This document shows positions 47,775 to 59,248 of a stretch of 64,000 bases of DNA, in pieces. The notes beneath the pieces are model-generated. The model did not search any database and was not told the origin of the DNA. It saw only the letters and a program-made list of their open reading frames with translations. Within the stretch, counting starts at the first letter, position 1. Each line of letters opens with the position of its first letter. The DNA is from Chlorokybus atmophyticus. Taxonomy: Eukaryota > Streptophyta > Chlorokybophyceae > Chlorokybales > Chlorokybaceae. Location: assembly GCA_009103225.1 (NCBI GenBank), contig RHPI01002069.1:2532206-2596205 (forward strand), written 5' to 3'. The position numbers and the translations under genes are program-made.

Positions 47775-49290
47775 CTAAACAGCACCACACAAACAGCGCC
47801 AAGGTAAGAGAGATAGAGAGGAACACAGCACATGGCTCTGGTTGCCCAATAAGGAATGATGCCAACAATGCTGCCAATGCTTGCACTCAAGCAAGGGCAA
47901 ACATATATTTATGAGACATGTTATGCTGCGATAAGTTAGAGTTAGGGCCGCAGTCCAACAACAAAAAGGCAGCTACCACTGGTTATCTTCTTGGAGATCA
48001 GTATGCAGTGCTGACTGCTTGCACAGCACGAATTTGTACATTCGTCCTGTGCAAGCACGCAGTAAACAGCAACCTCAATGTAAAGCTAGAACTCACGCAA
48101 TCTGTACTGAGTTGGGCCTCTCCGTCTAAACAAGCACATCTGGTCAGCTGCTCTGGAATACAGTTGATGCTGGCAAAGCAGCTGTCCGACCAGAGAATTG
48201 ACAGAAACCACACACCAAACACTCCACCAAGGCCGAGGAAGTCTATTCGTGCAATTGCAATAGTGAAGGTGCTTGCTGCTCGTCAGTGTACCTACGCTAA
48301 CAAGCAGCAACTAAGCACTCCTGAGCGCCTTACCAGTGTCATTCCCCTGCTTGCTACAATGCTGATGGTGATCGCAGCACCATCACGGTGGGCAGCAAGA
48401 ATAATGAGGACACCCCTGCTGCCGACCTAGCGTGCAGGATGACATCACCGCCGCCGCCACCGCCGCCGCCGCCGCCGCCGCCCAGCTGTAGCCACGCGGC
48501 AGCCGCTCCGGAAAGCTGCCAGCTGGCAGAGCCAGTTTGGGCGTTCGACGCAATGTATTGACGGTGGGCGACGATAATCACATGAAGCAATTTACGAAGG
48601 AATTGTGTGATTCGCTCGGGTGGTGTCACACCACTGGTGTGACACTGGTCACCTGTGGTGTCACCGACAGAGCGGCATGTGGCCCAGAGTGCATGCCATG
48701 CATGCGCATTGTCATTTGGATGCATTGATCACTCGGTGCATCGCTTCAATGTTGTCCTAATCACAACAAAGACAATTAATAACCTGATCATGGACGGTAC
48801 GTGTAAGGCATACGCACAAGCTTCAAGCAGGCGTTGAGGTTAACATGTAGATGGCCAAAAGTCATTGCATCCGCTATTTGAATGTAAACTTTTTGGCATG
48901 CAAAATGACGCTTGGTTTAAAATTGTTGTCATGAGATTGTTCATAACAAGTTGCACAAAGTTCGGCAGTTGGCAAACTTCATGCTATGCGTAAATCAAAG
49001 TTCCATATCATGCATGCCATTTGAATAATTCAACACTATGTACTCTTGCATACATATACCAAAATAATCATAATGAGATAGATATTACGCAGAGTCGTAT
49101 AATATGAGCCGGGGAGCGTGGCTCATTACTTTAAACTCTATGTAAACGCTATGTGCATGCATGCTGTGTGCGTGTAAGTCAACAGGTACAAATGCTTTTG
49201 GGCAAAGCAAAAACATATTATATGCTTTGCTGGTGTATGTCTAATACGGAAAGTGTGTTCTTATTGTGCCACACATGCCAAGAGTACATA
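47775..49290. other. Region upstream of resolved kinesin exons
   Basis: Probably contains the kinesin 5' exon and promoter. Candidate coding sequence includes a CCG-repeat stretch (48448-48480) reading as poly-Gly or poly-Ala on the minus strand, but no start could be tied to the first resolved exon. An inverted GGTGTCACACCACTGGTGTG segment lies at 48622-48665. Confidence 0.35.
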
Positions 49291-49292
49291 TC

Positions 49293-49423
<131 letters not shown>

Positions 49424-49439
49424 CGCAAATGTCCAATNT

Positions 49440-51169
49440 CCCAGCATTGGGTTTATAAATGCGAACCACGCAACACAAGCCCAATACATCAACGATGCAA
49501 ACGCACATAATATTAATTAAAAACAAAAACTGCACGCTAGCATGCATCTGCTGTGTAAGCCTCACGCCAAGAGCACCGTCACGTCCAGCAATGTAGTCAT
49601 GGAAGTATGTCGTGGTGGTGGCGAACCTCCCGAGCGGCGTCTATGACCGTCATCGCTTTTCAATGAAACTACACCACGAGTTCATTGCAGTGCACAAGCA
49701 ATTTGCTGTTGATACGTATTGACAAGAAAGTTAACAGGCGTGTCGCGCGATCCGAGGGGACAACTCGTGGACGGAGTTGTTTTGAAAATCATAAAACAAA
49801 TACAACGAATATGCAAACAACTGAATCGGGAAGTTTTTAAGCTACAACGTCGTTTGGATTATGAATAAGTTGCACAAGATTGGAGGCAACTAACTTTGAA
49901 TGTCTTACGTCAACTGCTGATACGATGTGTTCATTATGATATAATTAGCACATAGTGTGTTGTGGTAAACGTTTACCATCTTGACCATATTGCGTTGTAT
50001 CATCTTTTTAAATTGTAATTGATATTTATCATAGATGTTGGCAAATTTGCCATCTACAATATCCGATGTTGTTGTACATTGTGTGTAATGCTCGTGTTTG
50101 CATTTTGCAAGGGCTGCGTGTGTCGAAGCACTTAATCACTGAGTACTTGGTGCACTTTGATATTTTCAATGTTACATGCAAGCTCATCTTATCACGTGGC
50201 TTTTGGCAGCTATTTAAACTTGCATGTCATGATTTATTTAACATATGATGAATGTCACAATGAGCTACTTAATCTATGCCGTGCAATTGCGATGCATCCA
50301 TGCAACCAACACAATGTTATTGCGCATCCCGCAAAAGTTGCACATCCTCTCCCTATCGTAACTACATTGCGTGCGATTCTCGACATATTGAGCAAATTTT
50401 CACTAATGATTGCAAGCTCGGCGCGCAGTCGACCGCTTCAGCCCACTGAGCATCAATTGCCCGCATTTACGCAAAAACTTGGTATTTACCACTCGCGAGC
50501 ATTGCGAGCTTGAACGCACAGCGTAATAAATCCGCAAGCGGCGCGCCGGACCATTAAGCCACAAAATTGCATCAGGCATTGCATGCAAACATTTTTATTC
50601 ATCAACTAACAGTAGTCAACTGACATTGCCACTACCCAGGCCAAATACATATTGGAGTAATGAACTAATTACTTTGATTACCCCGTCCGAGTTCCCGTCG
50701 GACTCCCCGGCGCATAGCGCTTGGCCCAACTTCTTTTCTGTTTCAAGGGTTTATGGCCGTCAGAAAATCGGCCAAACAAGAGCTACAGCCGAAAAGGGGT
50801 TATAACATGATATGATGTAGTGCTTTATGCTACGCGTGTTGCTTGTCTTGATGGCCAAGTCCTTTAGTCCACAACACATCAAGCCATAGGTCGTGCTTTC
50901 AAAATCCCGTCCCATCCGTGGCACTAATTGGTGTAAAATATCAGCTATTATCTGCAATTAATTCGCAATGGGCGGGAGCGTCTTGCTGCGCGCCGAGTAG
51001 TTAGCAAATTTGCCTAACATGTCGAGTGGTGTCATTTCCCGCACTTCACACTTGTGAGTCCTATCAGTTGTACCATGCTTCAAGGAAATGTGTGCATGTA
51101 TGATTAGCACAACACTTCCATAATAGGTATTAAACATAAAAAAACATTATGTGTGCATAACAACAGGTT
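49440..51169. other. Gene-less stretch left of the retrotransposon
   Basis: AT-rich, with short ORFs only; nothing recognised. Confidence 0.4.
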
Positions 51170-51174
51170 GTGCG

Positions 51175-51700
51175 TGTAACGGGAGCAATAATAATAGGGG
51201 TATTATTGCTACCTAAATAACACATTTTGTATGAATAAGTATTTAAATATGCTTATTTATACCTCTTTTCTACGGTTCCTCGCTTATTAAAGGCTATGAT
51301 GCTTTATCATAGCTTAAATAAGTCCCAATGGGTGTAGAACCGCTTATTCAAGCCTATTTAGTGTCACATTTGATATAATATGATCACTATCTCGTTAGGT
51401 ACCTTACGATAGGTATCTTTGGATAGGTACCTTATCGATAGGTACCTTATCTGAGCTGTGATTGGCTCACGCTGGATTTCCTAACTACCCTATCTGTAGG
51501 GTTGATGTCTAGTTGTGAGTTAATTATCGAGAGGTATATAGCTGATATACTCTTGATATAAAAGGTCTCATCAATTTGATGTGAGCACTTTCAGTTCCCT
51601 GCTCAGTGGCGGCCACGCCGTTGAAAGGCTTGTCATAGGCGGTGTGGGTGTTGGGGTAGAGGATTGAAGGGGCATCACCGGCGACGGTGGTGCTGTTACA
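51175..51700 (+). repeat. 5' LTR of chromovirus
   Basis: Begins TGTAACGGGAGC and ends GGTGCTGTTACA. It contains three GATAGGTACCTTA-like repeats (51418-51450). Promoter elements are presumed but not assigned. Confidence 0.95.
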
Positions 51701-51701
51701 T

Positions 51702-51715
51702 TGGTATCGGGGAGC
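51702..51715 (+). promoter_or_regulatory. Primer binding site, initiator-Met tRNA-like
   Basis: TGGTATCGGGGAGC, one base after the 5' LTR. It starts with the TGGTATC typical of PBSs complementary to the 3' end of initiator tRNA-Met. Confidence 0.65.
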
Positions 51716-52630
51716 TGGGGGGTGACGTGGGTACTTATAGGGGGCGGCGACCTGCTTTCGGCCAATCAAAAGGCGGCGGCCTCCTATTCGTCCACGCAGC
51801 TCAAGCTTCAAGTTCGCTTCCCTGCGCTACCTCCACGTTAAAGCCACCTATCAAAGAGGCGGCCTCTCCACGTGTGAGGTACCATCACACACGTCGGTGA
51901 CTTGCCTGCTTGCCTGCTTGTCAGCTGCTTGCCAGGTGCTTGCCAGGTGCACGTGTGTACTTTCATGCACATCACACAGTGATTTGGCAGTGCACTATCA
52001 TTGCTTGCAGTGATTGCCTGTCATTGCATGCGGTAATTGCTGCTTGCTAGTGTGCCATCACTGTTTGTCACACTTAGTGCACTATCATTGCTTGCAGTGA
52101 TTGCCTGTCATTGCATGCGGTGATTGCTTGTCATTTTGCTTGCCAGTGCATGTCACAGTTAGTCACCATACGGCTTGCCTGTTGCATGCCTGTGGCTTGC
52201 CTGTTGCATGCCTGTGACGTACCTGTGACCTGCCAGTGGCTTTGCCGGGTCGTTTGACCCGGGTCCGTAATTTCAAACCAAACTGTTCCCAAACCCTCCC
52301 CCTCTGGCTTCGGCCTGGAGATCGGGACTTGGTTAGAACAGTTGTGGGGAGGTTCTAAGACATTCTGTTCCCAAACCCTGTTAGTCTGAAACCCTCCCCC
52401 TCTGGCTTCGGCCTGGAGATTGGGACTTGGTTGAGGACAACACAGGGTTAGGACATTTTCCCACTCAGACTTGTTCTGTTTGGTGACACTCCAAAACTAA
52501 CCTTTCCTATTTTGGGACTGGTTTGGACTCTGTTTGGGAATTTTACAACTTGGGGTCATTTTAATCCTCTCGTTGAACCTGGTCCATTGGTGAGGTTCTC
52601 ACCATCCCATTCTGCCTGTTTTGCAGACAA
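51716..52630 (+). repeat. Chromovirus leader with two internal tandem repeats
   Basis: AGTGCACTATCATTGCTTGC starts at 51989 and again at 52076 (87-bp period). AAACCCTCCCCCTCTGGCTT starts at 52291 and again at 52389 (98-bp period). The leader is unusually long and GC-rich and may hold packaging or translation signals. Confidence 0.75.
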
Positions 52631-53803
52631 ATGGAAGAAAACTCGGTGCCCACCTCAAAAGGGGAGAGCTCGGAAAAGGAGCAACCTTCCCGTGAAGAGG
52701 AATTTCCATCCATGGAAGATATTCCGAATCCGGATGATGCACCTGATGAGTCTCAAGCTGCCAAAGCTGCGGAAGCTTCAGTGGATGATAGATCACCTTC
52801 TATATTCCCTGAGTTTTCTATTCGCATGACACAGCAGGACTTGTTGGAGCATTTCCTTAGCACCTATGATCAGGACCCTCGTGAGGCAATTGTCTCATTC
52901 GTGAACTTTCTCTTCCTTTTGGCAGAAAAAGTTTCAAAGCTCACCACCTTTATGGGGCGAGATTGGGAGGGGCAGATGGGTGAAGGCAAACGTGTTTTGA
53001 ACATTATCGAGCGTCTTCAACGTGCTGATGGTGGTCCATCTGTTCAAGCTCTTGCTCGTCCTGCCGAGTTTGTTCCCAACAAGCAAGCGGCCATTTTCGA
53101 CTGGCTTGTGAAGCTGCGACACTATGTCAACTCCCTTCACATTTCTGAGGAGGGGAAGTTGCGTGTAGCTGAGTTGCTGATTCCGAATGATGCCCTTGCA
53201 GAGTGGTATCGCCGTAAGCAACGTGATGTGAGCCTCGGGCGGGAAGTAATCAGTTGTGCTCTTTCATGGAACAGCGCTATGGTGGTGCAGATCCTGCCCA
53301 GGTTGCTCGCAACCAGCTACACAATCTGCGTCAGAACGGACGCCCAGTCCAGCAGTATATCCAGGACTTCCAGTCTTTTGTCAGCAAGATCAATGCTGGC
53401 AAACTACCTATCAGTGATGCTGATCAGCTGGATATGTTCAGGCGTGGCTTGGACACAGATCTCGTGCAGCATGTGGCCGTCAACCCCGCGAGTTTGCAAG
53501 AGTGGGCCTCGACGGATTTACCAATGCTGATGCAGATGGTTGCTGCTGTGGACAGTGTAAAGCGCTCTCGCAAACATGCAAACCACGGCAAAAGAGGCAG
53601 CCCCGGTTTCAGTTGCAAAGCGCCCGGCCACTGACAACAAACCTTTTGTGAAAAAGGCAAAAACATCTCATCCTGCTAGCCCCTACAACGCGGCCAAATC
53701 CATCATCACTTGCAGTTTCTGCAAGAAGACAGGTCATGGGGAGGCTAAGTGCTATGCAAAATAGAATGCGCACAAGGCCAAGCAGCAGAGAAACAAGAAA
53801 TAG
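52631..53803 (+). pseudogene. gag: Chromovirus gag (capsid and nucleocapsid)
   Basis: Starts at the ATG 52631 (MEENSVPTSKGESSEKEQPS). An acidic N-terminus is followed by a capsid-like helical region (FDWLVKLRHYVNSLHISEEG; QVARNQLHNLRQNGRPVQQY; ADQLDMFRRGLDTDLVQHVA) and the zinc knuckle CSFCKKTGHGEAKC (C-x2-C-x4-H-x4-C). Two opposite frameshifts, near 53245 and 53565, break the frame. In-frame TAG codons lie at 53762-53764 and 53801-53803, the latter directly before pol in the same frame. Gag forms the virus-like particle. Confidence 0.9.
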
Positions 53804-56800
53804 GAATTGTCCGTGGTTTGTAGCTTAGTCGAGCAGAACGACTTTAAAAACTCTGTACTTCTTGATAAAGTTTCCTCTCTTTGTGATGTATCAGATGTAT
53901 GGACTGATATGAGCACACCACCTGTTTTGACAAATGCAAACGGTTGTGTTTTAATCAATGTTCCATTATCTGAATTAGTAACTGCTGTTAAGCACTTACA
54001 CGAGTTGCAATTACAACATGCTGTCACTGCATGTGTAGTTATCCCTCGATATCATGGCCCGTGGTCGCGATTGTTGAAAGGGGGAGAAGTAATCATGCAA
54101 CTCTCACGCAAAGATACAGGAGCTTCACCATTGCAAGTGATCTTTATCAAGTCTGCTACCAATCACGGCACTCCGACATTAGCTACATTTGATGGTCACT
54201 CAGTGCCATTCAAATGGAGATTTGAGAGTCAACTTATGGGTACACCATGTACAGCATTGATTGATACTGGTGCAAACCATAACTTTGTTGAACATGCTTG
54301 GGTGAAACGTAATAACATTCCTTTCACACCAGTCACGTCATATGTACGTGCTGCTGGTTCCACTCTCAATGCAATGGGAGAGGTAAAAGGGCGTTTTGTT
54401 ATTAATGGCCATATAACCCGACCAGCCTTCATCGTGGTGGATATTGGTATCCCCGGGGTGGATGTTGTTTTAGGGGAACAATGGCACACTGAAGCAGGTT
54501 TACAATTAGACTCTCGAGCCAATACGTGCACCCTTCGTGAAGGGAAACGTAGGATGACTTTAACAGCATCTGTACTCGCACGTATACCTCGCGATAATGT
54601 TCCGCTCCTCTCTGTTATGCAATTGAAACGTTGCATGCGTAAATGTGAGGAAGTATACTTACTGCACTTACGACAGGTGGAAACACCTGCTGAACAGGCT
54701 ATCAGTGACCCTGTGGTGCAGTCACTTACGGAACAATACGCAGATGTATTTCAGGATGAACTCCCAGAGTTGCCTCCCGATCGAAACATACATCATACCA
54801 TTCCATTGGAGGAGGGGGCAAAGCCACCTTGGCGGCCTATATACAGGCTAAGTCCCTTAGAGCACGCGGAGATGGAAAAACAGCTGAAAGAGTTATTGGC
54901 CAAAGGTTTAATAACAAAGAGCATATCTCCTTTCGGTGCACCTTCATTGTTTGTGCCCAAAAAGAATAGCAAGCTACGCATGTGTATTGATTACTGTGCG
55001 TTGAACAAGGTAACTGTGAAAAACAGATACCCTTTGCCTCGGATTGATGATTTGTTTAATAAGCTGTCAGGTGCAACAGTGTTCAGCACGCTGAATTTGA
55101 CCAGTAGTTATCATCAAATCAAAATCCACCCGTCGGATATACGAAAAACTGCATTTCGCACCCCACTAGGACACTTTGAGTACAAAGTGTTACCATTTGG
55201 GTTAACAAATGCACCGGCTACATTTCAGACAGCAATGAACGCGGTATTTGCTGATGAAGTGTACAAGTTTGTACTGGTACATCTAGACGACATTATTGTG
55301 TTCAGCAAAACCCGGGAGGACCACCACAGGCATGTGGAATTGGTTCTAGCTAAGTTACGCGAACACAAATTCTATGCCAACCTGTCCAAATGCAACTTTG
55401 CAAAGGATGAACTACCCTTTTTAGGGCATGTGATTGGCAAGAAGGATTGAAACCAGATCCTCAAAAGGTGTGTGCGGTAAAGGATTGGCCACCACCCAAG
55501 GATGTACATCAGTTACGTGCTTTCTTGGGGCTAGCCAATTATTTCCGCAAGTTCATGCGAGCATATTCTGGCATGGCAAATCCTTTAACATCTTTACTAA
55601 GAAAAGATGTTAAATTTGTGTGGACGGAGGCACACGAGGTTGCTTTTACACGCATTAAAGATGCATTAACGCAAGCCCCTGTGTTAGCCTTCCCCGACCA
55701 CACCAAGCCCTTTGTGGTGATCAGTGATGCTTCCACCATTGGGTGTGGGGCAGTCCTTCTACAGGATCACAGACCATGTGCATATGAAAGCAGAAAGTTC
55801 ATTCCTGCTGAACGTAATTACACAACCACTGAGCAGGAATTGCTCGGGGTGGTGCACGCGCTGCGCACATGGCGTTGCTACTTGGAAGGGGTGGAGTTTT
55901 CAGTGATTACTGATCACAACCCGCTCACATTCTTTCATACGCAACAAAATCTGTCGAGGCGGCAAGCTAGGTGGAATGAATTCATTTCTCGTTTCACTTT
56001 CACTTGGCAATACCGTCCGGGTCGCACCAATGTGGCGGATCCACTAAGTCGCAGCCCTGCTCTTTTGGCACTTACGCGCTCTCGAAGTACGCGTAATGTA
56101 CAACAGCCTGAAGATCCTTTCGTAAAGGAAGTGTCCGCAGGTTATAACTCAAATGATTGGTTTAGCAGTCAAACCAACTTGCAACAGCTTACTGCTGTTA
56201 GCAATTTGTGGCATAAAGGGGAGCAATTGGCAATTCCCAACTCGGGCGACTTGCGTAAGCAATGCTTACATTCAGTGCATGACCCGCCGTATGCTGGGCA
56301 TTTGGGGAAACACAAAACACTCAAATCTGCGCAACAGTTATACTGGTGGCCGTCAATGTCAGCTGACGTGGATCAATATGTTCGCACATGTGACGTGTGT
56401 CAACGTAATAAGCCACTACGACAAAAACAAGCGGGATTGCTTAAACCATTGGCAATTCCAAAACAAAAGTGGGACAGTGTCAGTATGGATTTGATTACTG
56501 ACCTACCTGAAACAGCAGCTAAATACACTGCTATTGTGGTTTTCGTCGACCGTTTGACTAAAATGGTGCATTTTGCCCCGTGTTGCACAACTGTAAGTGC
56601 ACGGGACTTGGCACACTTATTTGTGTCCACGGTCTTTCGCGTTCACGGTGTACCGCGTGAACTTGTCACAGATCGTGATCCTCGGTTTGTCTCCAAGTTT
56701 TGGCGAGAAGTCTGTGAATTGTTGGGGGTAAAACAAAGCATGTCGACTGCTTTCCACCCGCAAACGGCCGGTCAAATTGAGCGAGCAAATCAAATACTGG

Positions 56801-57532
56801 AAGAAATGCTTCGCCACTATGTGGCTCCTAATCATGCTGATTGGGACAGGTACTTGCCAATGGCAGAATTCGCTGTGAACAACACGTGGCAGGAAAGTGT
56901 AAAGGAAACCCCATTTTTCTTGAATTATGGGATTCGCCCGAACACACCAGCGTCATTGCGTGTACCTCGCAATGCCCTGACTGTACCAGCGGCAAAGGAA
57001 TTTGCCACTGATATGCAAGAAAATTTGGCTCGAGCCAAGCTGTGTCTGTCAGAAGCAGGACAGGCAAAAAGCTTATGCTGATACACATCGAAAAATGGCC
57101 ACTTTCGATGTCGGCGATAAAGTTTTGCTTAACGCAAAGAACATAACCATCAAAAGTACGGGTGCTCGCAAGTTGCTGCCCCGATGGTTAGGTCCATTCT
57201 CTATCACTGATAAAGTTGGTACGCACGCTTATCGACTGCAATTGCCCCCAAGTGTGCGTATACACAACGTGTTCCATGTAAACTTGTTGAAACCTTACCG
57301 CTCAGACGGTAGAACACAGCCTCCACCACCGCCAGTTGAGGTGGACAGCGAGCTCGAATACGAGGTGGAAGCTATATTGAACCATAAGCTAAATAGTCGA
57401 GGACGCGCAACTCGCTATTTGGTGAAATGGAAAGGGTATGGCCCGGAACATAACAGTTGGGAGCCCGACAGGCATCTTACGCACTGCCGCGAGTTGCTTC
57501 GAGCTTATTGGGATTCATATCCTGTCCCATAA
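53804..57532 (+). pseudogene. pol: Chromovirus pol: protease, RT, RNase H, integrase, chromodomain
   Basis: In order: protease LIDTGANHNFV; RT with KNSKLRMCIDYCALNKVTVK, VLPFGLTNAPATFQ and VHLDDIIVFS (catalytic DD, with His in place of the usual Tyr); RNase H with SDASTIGCGAVLLQ and TDHNPLTFF; integrase with the HHCC zinc finger (GHLGKHKTL, CDVCQRNK) and the DDE core (DLITDLP, VTDRDPRFVSKFW, HPQTAGQIERANQILEEML). A C-terminal chromodomain (YLVKWKGYGPEHNSWEP) would steer integration to marked chromatin. Single-base frameshifts lie at about 55445 (between RT and RNase H) and 57060 (integrase C-terminus). The stop is TAA at 57530-57532. Confidence 0.95.
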
Positions 57533-57667
57533 ACTGTGGGCTTGATTTTATGACAAACTGGCAGTGCAATTTCATTACCACCCTGTCATTTCCTGCTATC
57601 TCACTGGTTACAATTACTCGAAATCAAGCCTGATCAACTTGAGTTCAACGAGGACGTTGAAAACCTA

Positions 57668-57679
57668 AGTGGGGGGGAA
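57668..57679 (+). promoter_or_regulatory. Polypurine tract
   Basis: AAGTGGGGGGGAA-like purine run directly before the 3' LTR; primer for plus-strand DNA synthesis. Confidence 0.8.
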
Positions 57680-58205
57680 TGTAACGGGAGCAATAATAAT
57701 AGGGGTATTATTGCTACTTAAATAACACATTTCGTATGAATAAGTATTTAAATATGCTTATTTATACCTCTTTTCTACGGTTCCTCGCTTATTAAAGGCT
57801 ATGATGCTTTATCATAGCTTAAATAAGTCCCAATGGGTGTAGAACCGCTGATTCAAGCCTATTTAGTGTCACATTTGATATAATGTGATCACTATCTCGT
57901 TAGGTACCTTACGATATGTATCTTTGGATAGGTACCTTATCGATAGGTACCTTATCAAAGCTGTGATTGGCTCACGCTAGATTTCCTAACTACCCTATCT
58001 GTAGGGTCGATGTCTAGTTGTGAGTTAATTATCCAGAGGTATATAGTTGATATACTCTTGATGTAAGAGGTCACATCAATCTGATGTGGGCACTTTCAGT
58101 TCTCTGCTCAGTGGCGGCCACGCCGTTGAAAGGCTTGTCATAGGCGGTGTGGGTGTTGGGGTAGAGGATTGAAGGGGCATCACCGGCGACGGTGGTGCTG
58201 TTACA
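57680..58205 (+). repeat. 3' LTR of chromovirus
   Basis: 526 bases, same length and ends as the 5' LTR. It is followed by the target copy GTGCG (58206-58210). Confidence 0.95.
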
Positions 58206-58210
58206 GTGCG

Positions 58211-59248
58211 TGTTGGCAGAAGTTTGCCAGCACCATTGGCATATAAATGTAATAGATAATCGTTAAAACATGCAAATCATAAACAATAAAGGCTTGCTGT
58301 TGGCACAAATCTAACAACAGAGTGAATGCACCATGTGCGTTGTCACGTGGTAGATCATGCCAATAACACAGAGTAGTTGGCAATGTATTTACAACAGAAT
58401 GAATGCACCATGTGCGTTGTAACGTAATAACTCGTGCCAATAACATGGAGCAGTTGGCAAAGTATTGACAACAGCTTGCCCGCCGAGATGGCAAAGGTTT
58501 AACAACATGGTGGCAACAGTTGTTGCGCGATTGCGAAAATCAGCGCGTTTCACAAACAACATTTCCGTCCACGACTTATCCCCCCGGATCGTGCGACACG
58601 CCAACATACGATTGGTATACAGTACCCTACGCTGAACCACATGAGGCGCAATGGGACATGAGCTCGTCGAAAGTATTCCATTACTACCACGACCGTAGGC
58701 AAACTATTTGATGGGTTGATGTTGTTTTCTTTCTTGAAAACACAACAAACACCTGTAAAATTCAGCTTAACATGCAAGATGTGTCAAATGGCTACCGCTC
58801 TATTTGTTCACTGTGTAATAACGATGTCTCAAATGCGGGTAAATGGTGCCTCAACAATTGCGTCAAACCAACTTCTTAGTGGATAATGTGCGATTACCTT
58901 CAAGGACACAGCAACATTTGACAAGGCTAGATCGAAGGCATGCTTAATAATCGCGCAGAGGGCAAAGTAGGTTCAATACACAGCTATAGATACTTCTCAG
59001 CATGCTACTCAGGTTATACTCGCTGAAAGCCGATCAAGTTGTTTACCACAATCATGGAGGTCTAGTAATACAGCACATGTAGATCCGACAAGTATTACAT
59101 GTGAATGTTGTGTGTTGCACAGTACATACTTATGGAAAAAGTCCTGACACTAGGGAAGGAATGAATACCATATACTGCTTAAGGTGTTCAACTAGGGTAC
59201 ACTCACTTGCTGCACTACAACCGTGTGTGGAGCTCAACCTAGGGGAGC
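58211..59248. other. Gene-less stretch right of the retrotransposon
   Basis: Contains a short internal repeat (GAATGCACCATGTGCGTTGT at about 58323 and 58401). No gene seen. Confidence 0.4.

Larger units (their letters stand above)
51175..58205 (+). mobile_element. Complete Ty3/Gypsy chromovirus LTR retrotransposon
   Basis: Two 526-bp LTRs (TGTAAC...GTTACA) flank gag, protease, RT, RNase H, integrase and a C-terminal chromodomain. The 5-bp target GTGCG is duplicated at 51170-51174 and 58206-58210, so the insertion is whole and undisturbed at its edges. I count about 17 differences between the LTRs (about 3 percent), so the insertion is not recent. Four frameshifts and two TAG codons in gag-pol suggest that this copy is no longer autonomous, although most of pol is open. 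Confidence 0.96.

Noticed and set aside
53807-57532. Genome-wide TAA/TAG-to-Gln code as an established property
   Set aside because: About 1,100 codons of the RT-integrase frames, the kinesin and the PC-esterase contain no internal TAR; kept only as a hypothesis.
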